The notes under the pieces were generated by a model. The model saw only the letters and a program-made list of their open reading frames with translations, had not been told where the DNA came from and searched no databases. 64,000 nucleotides of DNA from Streptomyces sp. NBC_00237 (GTDB lineage: Bacteria; Actinomycetota; Actinomycetes; Streptomycetales; Streptomycetaceae): contig NZ_JAPEMT010000002.1 in assembly GCF_026342435.1 (NCBI RefSeq), positions 558,001-622,000 of the forward strand. The letters are read 5' to 3'. The translations under genes and the position numbers were made by a program. Below are positions 54,775 through 62,953 of the stretch, in pieces. Each line of letters opens with the position of its first letter. Within the stretch, counting starts at the first letter, position 1.

Positions 54775-55155
54775 TCAGCCCACGCTGCCTGGTTCGACGA
54801 TGCACACCGAGGTTGCCGAGGCACCCGATGCCGTGCAGCGCATGGCCTCTCTTCCGTCGACACGAATAACGCTTTCGACGCGGCCTCCGCTCTCACCGAG
54901 TACCACGGTGAGAGCAGGAACTGCCTCGAAGCCCTTCATGCGCACGGTTGCCCGCCATGGCAGCCGAGGCTGCTCCACGACGGTCTCACCCAAGTCGGCA
55001 TCCCCGAAGGCGTACGAAATCTCACTCGCCCCGGTTCCGCTGACCTCGTAGTCCACCAGAAAGAGCTGAGTGTTGGTGGCAGACGGCACAGTGAAGGGCT
55101 CGGCACCGCCGAATACGCCTCGCAGGACGTCGGGATCTCTCCAACGCTCGTTCAC
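54775..55155 (-). CDS. Small MmpS-like beta protein without membrane anchor
   Basis: A 126-residue protein. The stretch LFLVDYEVSGTGASEISYAF, LPWRATVRMKGFEAVPALTVV and IRVDGREAMRCTASGASATSVC matches the pattern of MmpS-like accessory domains (V-x-YEV-x-G ... LPW ... VDG ... A-x(n)-C with paired Cys). Normal MmpS proteins have an N-terminal transmembrane helix; here there is none. GTG 55155 is fixed by a GAGAGGAG site six bases upstream, so the missing anchor is not a start-codon error. It sits between the toxin locus and intact hydA. Function unknown. Confidence 0.65.
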   Translation of the reverse strand: MNERWRDPDVLRGVFGGAEPFTVPSATNTQLFLVDYEVSGTGASEISYAFGDADLGETVVEQPRLPWRATVRMKGFEAVPALTVVLGESGGRVESVIRVDGREAMRCTASGASATSVCIVEPGSVG

Positions 55156-55419
55156 TACGATCTCCTCTCAGCGCTGCAGGGGGTGTTGGGCCTACCGCTG
55201 AGGGCTGTGCCCGCCCGCGTCCGCCCGCGGAGTGGATCATCCACACTGTCTGATTGTCGCACGTTCGATCATGCATCGGCCTGCCCATGACCGCGCGAGC
55301 AGCAAGAACCGAATTAACCACTGTTCTGGGACTCTTGCCCGAGTCTCGAATCTGCGGGAAAACCATGTCGTCTGGCTTACCTGCTTCGCAGACCCTGACC
55401 GCTGCCCGGTAGAGGCTGG

Positions 55420-56811
55420 CTATCCGAGGCACTGACTGGTGGCGCGGGCGAGGTACGCCCCATGTCCTGTTCGCCCTCTGAACTCGCCGCGTTCGACAAT
55501 CACTTCGCCCCGCGACAGCACCGTCTCGACCTGCCCCGTCACGCGCTTGCCCTCATACGCCGAGTAGTCGACCGCCATGTGATGCGTGGCGGCCGAGATG
55601 GTCTGTTCGGCCGCCGGGTCGTAGATGACGATGTCGGCGTCGGCGCCCGGGGCGATCGTGCCCTTCTGGCCGTACAGGCCGAACATCCGCGCCGGGGTCG
55701 CGCACGCGATCTCGATCCAGCGGCGGCGGGTGATGTGGCCGTCGACGACCGCCTGGTGGAGGAGGTCCATGCGGTTCTCCACCCCCGGCATCCCGTTCGG
55801 AATCTTGGAGAAGTCGCCTCGGCCGAGTTCCTTCTGCCCGGTGAAACAGAACGGGCAGTGGTCGGTGGACACCACCTGAAGCTCGTTCGTCCGCAACCCC
55901 CGCCACAACGCCGCCTGATGCTCCTTGGGGCGCAAAGGAGTCGAGCACACGTACTTCGCCCCCTCGAAGTCCGGCTCGGCGAGGTTGTCGGTGGAGAGGA
56001 AGAGGTACTGGGGACAGGTCTCGCCGAAGACGGGGAGGCCCCTGTGGCGGGCCGAGGCGATTTCGTCGAGAGCCTCCTCGGCCGACACGTGGACGACGTA
56101 CACCGGCGCCCCCGCCACCTGCGCCAGCTTGATCACACGGTGGGTGGCCTCCGCTTCGAGGAGGGCCTTGCGGACCTCGCCGTGGTAGCGGGGGTCGGTC
56201 TCGCCGCGCGCCAGGGCCTGCTCGACGAGGACGTCGATGGCGAGGCCGTTCTCGGCGTGCATCATGATCAGACCGCCGTTGGAGGCGGCCTTCTGCATCG
56301 CGCGCAGGATCTGGCCGTCGTCGCTGAAGAAGACCCCGGGATAGGCGGTGAAGAGCTTGAACGAGGAGATTCCTTCGGAGACCAAGCCGTCCATCTCCTT
56401 GAGAGACGACTCGTTCACGTCCGACATGATCATGTGGAAGCCGTAGTCGACGGCGCACTTGCCGTCCGCCTTCGCGTGCCACGCGTCCAGGCCCGCGCGC
56501 AGGCTCTGGCCCGGGGACTGGATCGCGAAGTCGATGATCGTGGTCGTGCCGCCCCAGGCGGCCGCCCGGGTGCCGGACTCGAAGGAGTCGGCGGCGAAGG
56601 TGCCGCCGAAGGGCATCTCCATGTGCGTGTGCGCGTCGACCCCGCCCGGGATCACGTACTTGTCGGTCGCGTCGAGGATGCGGTCGGCCGTCCAGCCGTG
56701 GCCGCCCGGGGCCGCGACGCCCACCACGCGCCCGCCCTCGATCAGTACGTCGGCGTGGAGTTCGTCGGAGGCGGTGATGACGAGACCGCCCGTGATCAGG
56801 GTGCGAGTCAC
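55420..56811 (-). CDS. hydA: Dihydropyrimidinase / D-hydantoinase
   Basis: A 463-residue amidohydrolase that opens 5,6-dihydrouracil or hydantoin rings. H61 and H63 (DAHTHMEMPF), the Lys that becomes carboxylated (K152 in SSFKLFTAYPG), MMHAEN, VYVVHVS and VVSTDHCPF give the complete binuclear metal site. Length is normal. GTG 56811 has GGAG eight bases upstream. It lies 98 bp after the aminotransferase on the same strand with a hairpin between. Two blocks (55595-56013 and 56195-56361) are identical to the broken copy at 42.6-43.4 kb. Beyond its stop the LLM oxidoreductase and NCS1 permease expected next are found only 34 kb away. Confidence 0.95.
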   Translation of the reverse strand: MTRTLITGGLVITASDELHADVLIEGGRVVGVAAPGGHGWTADRILDATDKYVIPGGVDAHTHMEMPFGGTFAADSFESGTRAAAWGGTTTIIDFAIQSPGQSLRAGLDAWHAKADGKCAVDYGFHMIMSDVNESSLKEMDGLVSEGISSFKLFTAYPGVFFSDDGQILRAMQKAASNGGLIMMHAENGLAIDVLVEQALARGETDPRYHGEVRKALLEAEATHRVIKLAQVAGAPVYVVHVSAEEALDEIASARHRGLPVFGETCPQYLFLSTDNLAEPDFEGAKYVCSTPLRPKEHQAALWRGLRTNELQVVSTDHCPFCFTGQKELGRGDFSKIPNGMPGVENRMDLLHQAVVDGHITRRRWIEIACATPARMFGLYGQKGTIAPGADADIVIYDPAAEQTISAATHHMAVDYSAYEGKRVTGQVETVLSRGEVIVERGEFRGRTGHGAYLARATSQCLG

Positions 56812-56856
56812 TGCTTCGGCTCCATTCGGTGCGGATGCGCGAGGGGTGGTACGGGG

Positions 56857-56897
56857 AAGGGGCCCGCCCGTACCCGAGGGGAACGGGCGGGCCCCTT
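56857..56897 (-). terminator. Hairpin between aminotransferase and hydA
   Basis: Perfect 15-bp stem (AAGGGGCCCGCCCGT) with an 11-nt loop, 12 bp after the aminotransferase stop and 45 bp before the hydA start. It may end or attenuate the upstream transcript and lower hydA expression relative to its neighbours. Confidence 0.7.
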
Positions 56898-56909
56898 GGA
56901 CGGGCTCGG

Positions 56910-58193
56910 CTAGACGCTGTGCAGGGCCCGTTCGAGGATGGCGGCGCCCTCTTCCGCCTCCGCGACCGTGAGGGTGAGCGGGGGTGCGATGCGCAGCACG
57001 CTCGTGTTGTGGCCGCCGCCCTTGCCGAGGAGGAGGCCGCCCTCGCGGGCCGCTTCCTGGACGCGGCCCGCTGCTTCCGGCCAGGCCCGGTCGGTGCCGG
57101 GGCGGACGATCTCGATGCCCGCCATCAGGCCCCGGCCGCGGACCTCCCGTACGCAGGGCGTGGTGGCGGCGATCGCGCGCAGGCGTTCCAGGAGGAGGCC
57201 GCCGACGCGGCGGGAGTTGCCCTGGAGGTCGTGTTCCAGGAGGTAGGAGAGGTTGGCGAGGGCCGCGGCCATGGTGATCGGGGAGCCGCCGAAGGTGGAG
57301 ATGGAGCCGGAGTCGAGACAGTTCATGACTTCCGAGCGGGCGACGACGCCGCCGATGGACATTCCGTTGCCGATGCCCTTGGCGAAGGTGAGGATGTCCG
57401 GCGGGCCGTTCTCGGCGTGCGCCTGCCAGCCCCAGAAGTGGTCGCCGGTACGGCCCCAGCCGGTCTGCACCTCGTCGGCGATCCAGAGGATGCCCTCGCG
57501 GGAGAGGACCTCACGGAAGGCGGCGTAGAGGCCGTCGGGCGGAGAGGTGAAGCCGCCGACACCCTGGACGGGTTCGGCGATGAGGGCGGCGACCTGGCCC
57601 CGGGTCTGGCCGAGTACGTCTTCGAGGTCGGCGACGCACGCCTCGATGAACTGGGCGTCGGAGAGGTGCGCGAAGGGGCCCCGGTACCGGACGCCACCGT
57701 GCACGTACAGCGTCTGGAGCGGGGAGAGGCTGGTCGGGGACCAGTTGCGGTTGCCGGTGAGGCCCACGGTGGAGAAGGAGCGGCCGTGGTAGCTGTTGCG
57801 CATCGCCAGGACCTGGTTGGAGCGGCGGTACGTCGTCGCCAGCATCAGGGCGGTGTCGTTGGCCTCGGTGCCCGAGGTGGTGAAGAAGACGCGGGCGTCG
57901 GGGATGCCGGAGAGGTGGGCGACCCGTTCCGCCAGGTCGATCATGGGGCGGTTGAGGTACAGGGTGGAGGAGTGGATCAGGCGGGCGGCCTGCTCGGAGA
58001 CCGCCTTGGTGACCTCGGGAAGGGCGTGCGCGGTCATCGTGGTGAGGATGCCGCCGAAGAAGTCGAGGTACTTGTTGCCCTCGGCGTCCCAGACGTGGCG
58101 GCCCTCGCCGTGGGTGATCTCGATCGGGTTCCGGTAGTAGAGGGCGAGCCAGTCCGGCAGGACGGCCTGGTGGCGGGAGTGCAGATCTGTCAC
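56910..58193 (-). CDS. Class III aminotransferase (beta-alanine/3-aminoisobutyrate type)
   Basis: A 427-residue PLP enzyme. It shows YLDFFGGILTTMTAHALPEV near the N-terminus, FTTSGTEANDTALMLAT (phosphate loop), SYHGRSF, LWIADEVQTGWGRTGDHFWG (Asp for pyridine N) and LTFAKGIGNGMSIGGVVA with the Lys that forms the Schiff base. In pyrimidine breakdown such enzymes transfer the amino group of beta-alanine or 3-aminoisobutyrate to pyruvate or glyoxylate. GTG 58193 overlaps the nitrilase stop by four bases (GTGA), so it is translationally coupled to the step that would produce its substrate. Confidence 0.93.
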   Translation of the reverse strand: MTDLHSRHQAVLPDWLALYYRNPIEITHGEGRHVWDAEGNKYLDFFGGILTTMTAHALPEVTKAVSEQAARLIHSSTLYLNRPMIDLAERVAHLSGIPDARVFFTTSGTEANDTALMLATTYRRSNQVLAMRNSYHGRSFSTVGLTGNRNWSPTSLSPLQTLYVHGGVRYRGPFAHLSDAQFIEACVADLEDVLGQTRGQVAALIAEPVQGVGGFTSPPDGLYAAFREVLSREGILWIADEVQTGWGRTGDHFWGWQAHAENGPPDILTFAKGIGNGMSIGGVVARSEVMNCLDSGSISTFGGSPITMAAALANLSYLLEHDLQGNSRRVGGLLLERLRAIAATTPCVREVRGRGLMAGIEIVRPGTDRAWPEAAGRVQEAAREGGLLLGKGGGHNTSVLRIAPPLTLTVAEAEEGAAILERALHSV

Positions 58194-59032
58194 GGCTTGA
58201 CCAGTCCTTCGTACGCGTCGGGGCGGCGGTCGCGGTAGAACGCCCACTGGTGGCGCACTTCCTCGATGAGGTCGAAGTCGAGGTCGCGGACAACGAGTTC
58301 CTCGGCCTTGTCGCTGGCGGGTTCGCCGACGAACTGGCCCCGGGGGTCCACGAAGTAGCTGGTGCCGTAGAAGTCGTTGTCGCCGTACTCCTCCTGGCCG
58401 ACGCGGTTGATCGCGGCGACGAAGTACTCGTTGGCGACGGCAGCGGCGGGCTGCTCCAGCTGCCACAGGTGGGAGGAGAGGCCGCGGGAGGTGGCGGAGG
58501 GGTTGTAGACGAGCTGCGCGCCTTCGAGGCCCAACTGCCGCCAGCCTTCCGGGAAGTGGCGGTCGTAGCAGATGTACACGCCGATGCGGCCGACGGCGGT
58601 CTCGAAGACCGGCCAGCCCAGGTTGCCGGGTTTGAAGTAGTACTTCTCCCAGAAGCCCTTGACCTGGGGGATGTGGTGCTTGCGGTACTTGCCGAGGTAG
58701 CTGCCGTCGGCGTCGATGACGGCGGCGGTGTTGTAGTAGAAACCCGAGGATTCGCGCTCGAAGACCGGGACCACGACGACCATTCCGGTCTCGCGGGCGA
58801 GGTCCTGCATGCGGCGGGTGGTCGGCCCCTCGGGAACCGCTTCGGCCCAGCGGTAGTGCTCGGGCTCCTGGACCTGGCAGAAGTAGGGGGCGTTGAACAC
58901 CTCCTGGAAGCCGATGACCTTCGCTCCCTGCCGGGCGGCCTCCCGGGCGTGCTCCTCGTGCTTGGCGATCATGGATTCGGTGTCGCCCGTCCAGGTGGCC
59001 TGGACCAGAGCGGCGCGTACGACGTGGGCCAT
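58190..59032 (-). CDS. Nitrilase-superfamily N-carbamoyl-beta-alanine amidase (beta-ureidopropionase)
   Basis: A 280-residue C-N hydrolase. The catalytic triad is E44 (IGFQEVFNAPYFC), K118 (LGKYRKHHIP) and C155 (GVYICYDRHFPEGWR). The RKHHIP and YNPSATSRGLSSHLW stretches are typical of N-carbamoyl-beta-alanine or N-carbamoyl-amino-acid amidases. It would hydrolyse the product of HydA to beta-alanine, CO2 and NH3. It is the first gene of the operon, with the coupled aminotransferase next. The 238 bp upstream hold a palindrome (59096-59111) but no regulator gene. Confidence 0.93.
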   Translation of the reverse strand: MAHVVRAALVQATWTGDTESMIAKHEEHAREAARQGAKVIGFQEVFNAPYFCQVQEPEHYRWAEAVPEGPTTRRMQDLARETGMVVVVPVFERESSGFYYNTAAVIDADGSYLGKYRKHHIPQVKGFWEKYYFKPGNLGWPVFETAVGRIGVYICYDRHFPEGWRQLGLEGAQLVYNPSATSRGLSSHLWQLEQPAAAVANEYFVAAINRVGQEEYGDNDFYGTSYFVDPRGQFVGEPASDKAEELVVRDLDFDLIEEVRHQWAFYRDRRPDAYEGLVKP

Positions 59033-59095
59033 GACTCGACTCCGTTCAACCCGTGCGACCGGACGCCCCAGACGTCCGACGGGACGTCAGAGACC

Positions 59096-59111
59096 CTCTA
59101 CGCCCGTAGAG
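59096..59111. promoter_or_regulatory. Perfect palindrome upstream of the pyrimidine operon
   Basis: CTCTACG, CC, CGTAGAG, a 16-bp site 64 bp upstream of the nitrilase start. A candidate operator for the catabolic operon; the cognate regulator is not in the window. Confidence 0.5.
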
Positions 59112-59270
59112 TTGGGGCGTGGATGCTTGAACGTAAGCCGCGGCGCGGAGCGGGGCAAGACCATCGCCGTGAACCCGCTGAGTCGATCTTGTTTCACACC
59201 CTCAGGGGTGAAGGTCCGCGCTCCACACCTTGACCCGGGACCCGAATCCCCGCTCCCGCCCCGCCGCCCC

Positions 59271-59660
59271 TCACGCCGAAATGTCGATCTTGATGCCGAC
59301 GTGCGGGCGCTTGCCCCGGCGCACCAGCCGGGCGGGCACGTCCGTCATCCAGTACTGCCAGGTGTACTTGCGGGCGATCAGCCCGCGCACCTTCCGCAGC
59401 CCTTCCTCGTCGAGCACGGTCGCGCGCCCCTCGACGGTCGGCGCGCCTTCCTTGAGCCGCCCCCGCACGTCACAGGCGGTGAGCGTCACCCGGCCGTCCC
59501 GCCGGATGCGCTTGACCTTCCAGGAGTCGGCGTTGGTCCACACGTAGAGCGCACCCCCGTCACCAGCGACCCATACAGGGGTGGCGACGGGGGTGCCGTC
59601 CTTGCGGAAGGTGGTGAGACTGACGTAGCGGGTGCGGGAGAAGGCGGCCTGAAGGTCCAT
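59271..59660 (-). CDS. PPOX-class F420-dependent oxidoreductase
   Basis: A 129-residue split-barrel flavin/F420 protein of usual length. YVSLTTFRKDGTPVATPVWVA at the N-terminus, LYVWTNADSWKVKRIRRDGRVTL (cofactor phosphate-binding Lys/Arg) and GRATVLDEE are family hallmarks of the PPOX class F420 reductases abundant in actinobacteria. Substrate unknown. It stands 48 bp downstream of the XRE regulator on the same strand and may be cotranscribed with it. Confidence 0.88.
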   Translation of the reverse strand: MDLQAAFSRTRYVSLTTFRKDGTPVATPVWVAGDGGALYVWTNADSWKVKRIRRDGRVTLTACDVRGRLKEGAPTVEGRATVLDEEGLRKVRGLIARKYTWQYWMTDVPARLVRRGKRPHVGIKIDISA

Positions 59661-59707
59661 GCCCCGACCCTACGCGCGCGCACCCGTCCCCGCCGCCCCT
59701 CAGGACG

Positions 59708-59977
59708 CTAGACGACCCCCACCACCGGCAGCAGCTCGCACTGGAGCAGGAGACCGTCCAGGGAGAGGCCGAGGGTGCCCGCGAGGGCGGCGACGGTGAA
59801 GAAGGCGGGCGTCGGGGCGCGGCCCGTCTCGATCTTCCGCAGGGTCTCCGGGGAGAGTCCGGCGGCGAGCGCGACCTCGGCGATCGTACGGCCGTTCTCG
59901 GCACGGGCTTCGCGGAGCAGCCGGCCGAGGCGCTCGCCGCGTTCGTGCTCTTCGGGGGTGAGAGGGGTGCGAACCAT
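59708..59977 (-). CDS. XRE-family helix-turn-helix regulator
   Basis: An 89-residue single-domain DNA-binding protein: RLGRLLREARAENGRTIAEVALAAGLSPETLRKIETGRAPTPAFFTVAALAGTLGLSLDGLL is a classic XRE/Cro helix-turn-helix. It is divergent from methionine aminopeptidase across 41 bp. ATG 59977 follows a TAGAAT -10-like hexamer by six bases, with no ribosome site close enough, so its mRNA is probably leaderless. It likely represses itself and the aminopeptidase gene through the shared palindrome. Confidence 0.88.
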   Translation of the reverse strand: MVRTPLTPEEHERGERLGRLLREARAENGRTIAEVALAAGLSPETLRKIETGRAPTPAFFTVAALAGTLGLSLDGLLLQCELLPVVGVV

Positions 59978-59983
59978 GCCGTT

Positions 59984-60014
59984 ATTCTAATACCTCCACG
60001 ACCGGTATAGTAAT
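59984..60014. promoter_or_regulatory. Shared operator and divergent leaderless promoters
   Basis: Imperfect inverted repeat ATTCTAATACC (59984-59994) and GGTATAGTAAT (60004-60014), 8 of 11 positions matching. TATAGT (60006-60011) is a -10 for the aminopeptidase gene, ending eight bases before its ATG. TAGAAT (59989-59984, minus) is a -10 for the XRE gene. Confidence 0.6.
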
Positions 60015-60018
60015 TGGC

Positions 60019-60789
60019 ATGGTTGAGATCAAGACGGACGCGTCCGTGGACGAGATGCGCGCAACGGGCCGGGTAGTGGCCCAGGCCCTGACAGCAGTGG
60101 AGAAGGCGGCGGCGGTCGGTGTGACGCTCCGGGAACTGGACGAGGTGGCACGCGCCGTCCTGCGGGACGCGGGTGCGGGCTCACCCTTCCTCGACTACCA
60201 CCCGGACTGGGCCCCCACCCCCTTCCCCGCAGTGATCTGCGCGTCGGTCAACGACGCGATCGTGCACGGCATCCCGACGGACTACCGGCTGCGCGACGGC
60301 GACCTGGTCAGCATCGACTGCGGGGCGACCCTGGGCGGCTGGGCGGGCGACTCGGCCATCAGCTTCACCGTCGGGCGGGCCCGCGAGGCGGACATACGCC
60401 TCATCGAAACGGCGCGGGCCGCCCTGGACGCGGGCATCGCCGCCGCGGTCGTCGGCAACCGCACCGGCGACATCGCCCACGCGATCGGCACGGTGTGCCG
60501 GGCGGCGGGCTACGGCATCCCGCAGGGCTTCGGCGGCCACGGCGTGGGGCGCACGATGCACGAGGGCCCGGAGGTCCCGAACGAGGGGCGCAGGGGGCGG
60601 GGCATGAAACTCCGCCACGGAATGGTGATCGCGATCGAGCCGATGCTGATCGGGGGCGGCGGCGACGAGTACGGGGCCGCCCCCGACGGCTGGACGCTGC
60701 GCACGATGGACGGCAGCCGTGCGGCCCATGCGGAACACACGGTTGCGGTACGGGACGGAGGACCGGCCCGGGTCCTCACGGCGCTGTAG
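60019..60789 (+). CDS. map: Type I methionine aminopeptidase
   Basis: A 256-residue MetAP that removes the initiator Met from nascent proteins. The pita-bread metal ligands are present: VSIDCGATLGGWAGDSAISFTVG (two Asp), GGHGVGRTMHEGPEVPN (His) and VIAIEPM with AEHTVAV (two Glu). There is no N-terminal SH3 or zinc extension. Streptomyces usually has more than one map gene; this one is controlled by an adjacent XRE regulator rather than lying in the ribosomal protein cluster, so it is probably a conditional paralogue. It appears leaderless, with ATG 60019 eight bases after a TATAGT -10. Confidence 0.93.
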   Translation: MVEIKTDASVDEMRATGRVVAQALTAVEKAAAVGVTLRELDEVARAVLRDAGAGSPFLDYHPDWAPTPFPAVICASVNDAIVHGIPTDYRLRDGDLVSIDCGATLGGWAGDSAISFTVGRAREADIRLIETARAALDAGIAAAVVGNRTGDIAHAIGTVCRAAGYGIPQGFGGHGVGRTMHEGPEVPNEGRRGRGMKLRHGMVIAIEPMLIGGGGDEYGAAPDGWTLRTMDGSRAAHAEHTVAVRDGGPARVLTAL

Positions 60790-60800
60790 CGGGGGCGTGA

Positions 60801-60865
60801 GGGGCGCGGGAAACTGCGCACCCGCCGAAGGCGGGCCGGGGGCCCGGGGGCGGAGCCCCCGGCAG
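60801..60865. repeat. Dispersed intergenic hairpin repeat, copy 2 (inverted)
   Basis: Reverse-complement counterpart of 1845-1907: GGGGCGCGGGAAACTGCGCA, then CCCGCCGAAGGCGGG and GGGGGCGGAGCCCCC. It lies between the convergent map and ggt genes, again a terminator-like position. Confidence 0.75.
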
Positions 60866-60914
60866 TAACAGCAACCACCCACCGGCCCGCACAACGCGCC
60901 AGGACCTCCAGGAC

Positions 60915-62747
60915 CTAAGGAGTCGGCCGAACGACCATCGCCGCTCCCCCACCCCTGCGCACCTTCTCCGCCGCCGCCAGCCACCGCCCGTCACTCAGCC
61001 TCTGGACGCCCGTCGCCGCCCCGATCTCGGGATTCAGCTTGAAGACGTGCCCGAGCGCCTCCAGCTCCCCCCGCACCGCCGCGTTCTCCCAGAGCCCCGG
61101 CTCCAGCTCCGTCGCCGCGGCGTTCCGCTGACTGGCCCGGGGCGCCGCGATGGCATCGACCAGCGGCAGCCCCCGGTCGACGTGTCCGATCAGACTCTGC
61201 AGCACGGTCGTGATGATCGTCGCCCCACCCGGCGACCCGAGCGCGAGGAGCGGCCGGTCGTGCCTGTCGAGCACGATGGTCGGCGAGATCGACGACCTCG
61301 GCCGCTTCCCCGGGCCCGGCAGGTTCGGATCGTGAACAGCGGGATTCGCCGCCACGAACGAGAAGTCGGTCAGCTCGTTGTTGAGCAGGAACCCCCGCCC
61401 CGGCACGGTGATCCCGCTCCCGCCCGTCGACTCGATCGTCAGCGTGTACGCGACGACATTCCCCCACTTGTCCGCCGCCGTGAGGTGCGTCGTGTTCTCG
61501 CCCTCGTACGTCGTCGGAGCCACGGCCCCCGAACTCCCGCACGTACGCGACGGGTTGCGCGGATCCCCGGGCGGCAGCGGGCTCACCAGAACCCTGTCGT
61601 CCTTGATCAGGCACTCCCGTGAATCCGCGTACTTCTGCGACAGCAGCCCCTTCGTCGGGACGTTCTCGAACGCCGGGTCCCCGACCCACCGCCCCCGGTC
61701 CGCGAACGCGATCCGGCTCGCCTCGATGTAGCGGTGGAGGTACTTCGCCTGCGAAGCCTTCTTCAGGTCCGTCCGCTCCAGAATGTTGAGAGCTTCCCCC
61801 ACACTCGTCCCACCGGACGACGACGGCCCCATCCCGTACACGTCGAGCCCCCGGTACGAGACCTTCGTGGGGGCCCGCCGCTCCGTCTCGTACGCCCGCA
61901 GGTCCCGCTCCCTCAGGTCACCCGAGCGCACCGTGCGGGTGGACTTCGGGTCGACCGGCGGCTTCTGGACCGTACGGACGATGTCACGGGCGATCTGCCC
62001 CCGGTACAGCTCGCCGACTCCGTCCCGCCCGATCTTCTCGTACGTCCGCGCCAGGTCGGGGTTCTTGAACGTCGCCCCGACCACGGGCAGTTGACCGCCC
62101 GGCAGGAACAACTTCGCCGAATCGGGGAAGTCCCGGAAGCGCGCCTCGTTTCCCTGCGTCTGTGCCCGGAACGTCGCGTCGACCGTGAATCCGTCCCGCG
62201 CCAGCCGCTCCGCGGGCTTCAGCAGGGTCCGCAGCGACTTGCTCCCCCAGGCGTCCAGCGCGGCGTCCCAGGTGGCCGGGGTGCCGGGCGCGCCGACGCT
62301 CCGCCCGCTGGTCATGGCCTCCGCGATCGGGATCGGCTTGCCGTCCTCGACGAACAGGTTCTTGTCGGCGCTGCGCGGGGCGGTCTCGCGCCCGTCGATG
62401 GTGCGCACCTTGCGGGACTTGGCGTCGTAGTAGACGAAGTACCCACCGCCTCCGATGCCCGCCGAGTACGGCTCCGTGACGCCGAGCGCGGCAGCCGTGG
62501 CGACGGCCGCGTCCACGGCGTTGCCGCCGTTGCGCAGCACCTCGATACCGGCCGCGGAGGCATCCGCGTCCACGCTGGCGACCGCACCCCCGTATCCCAC
62601 GGCCACGGGTACTTTCGCGGGCGGCGCGGCCGCCCGCGGGGAAGGGGCGACGCCCGGCGGAGCGGCTGCTCCCACCGTGACGACTGCCGCTGTCGCGGCC
62701 AGCAGGGACAGTGCCCGTACGGCGGGCCGGGTGGGTCGACGACGCAT
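60915..62747 (-). CDS. ggt: Gamma-glutamyltransferase, secreted
   Basis: A 610-residue Ntn hydrolase that cleaves gamma-glutamyl bonds of glutathione or other gamma-glutamyl compounds outside the cell. A signal peptide (RALSLLAATAAVVTVGAAAP) leads into GGNAVDAAVATAAALGVTEP and GIGGGGYFVYYD. The autoprocessing site is GENTTHLTAAD, where the second Thr becomes the nucleophile of the small subunit. Further blocks are NNELTDFS and KRPRSSISPTIV with LGSPGG. Length is normal. ATG 62747 follows AGGAGGT by five bases. Streptomyces lacks glutathione, so the substrate may be poly-gamma-glutamate or other peptides. Confidence 0.94.
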   Translation of the reverse strand: MRRRPTRPAVRALSLLAATAAVVTVGAAAPPGVAPSPRAAAPPAKVPVAVGYGGAVASVDADASAAGIEVLRNGGNAVDAAVATAAALGVTEPYSAGIGGGGYFVYYDAKSRKVRTIDGRETAPRSADKNLFVEDGKPIPIAEAMTSGRSVGAPGTPATWDAALDAWGSKSLRTLLKPAERLARDGFTVDATFRAQTQGNEARFRDFPDSAKLFLPGGQLPVVGATFKNPDLARTYEKIGRDGVGELYRGQIARDIVRTVQKPPVDPKSTRTVRSGDLRERDLRAYETERRAPTKVSYRGLDVYGMGPSSSGGTSVGEALNILERTDLKKASQAKYLHRYIEASRIAFADRGRWVGDPAFENVPTKGLLSQKYADSRECLIKDDRVLVSPLPPGDPRNPSRTCGSSGAVAPTTYEGENTTHLTAADKWGNVVAYTLTIESTGGSGITVPGRGFLLNNELTDFSFVAANPAVHDPNLPGPGKRPRSSISPTIVLDRHDRPLLALGSPGGATIITTVLQSLIGHVDRGLPLVDAIAAPRASQRNAAATELEPGLWENAAVRGELEALGHVFKLNPEIGAATGVQRLSDGRWLAAAEKVRRGGGAAMVVRPTP

Positions 62748-62953
62748 GCGTACCTCCTGGCGAACGGCGTCCGCGCAGCGTAGCCCCAGCGACATGCCCC
62801 CGCCAGGTGCCACGGGGCTCGTCTCGCCCAATGGGCGTGGGCGTCACACGGACGCAACACAGCACACCCCGGGACGCAGGTGACGCACGACGACGCGAGT
62901 GGCTTCACGCCCGGTCGCCCGGACGGCAGTTCGGGCCGCTAGCATGCGCGCCC

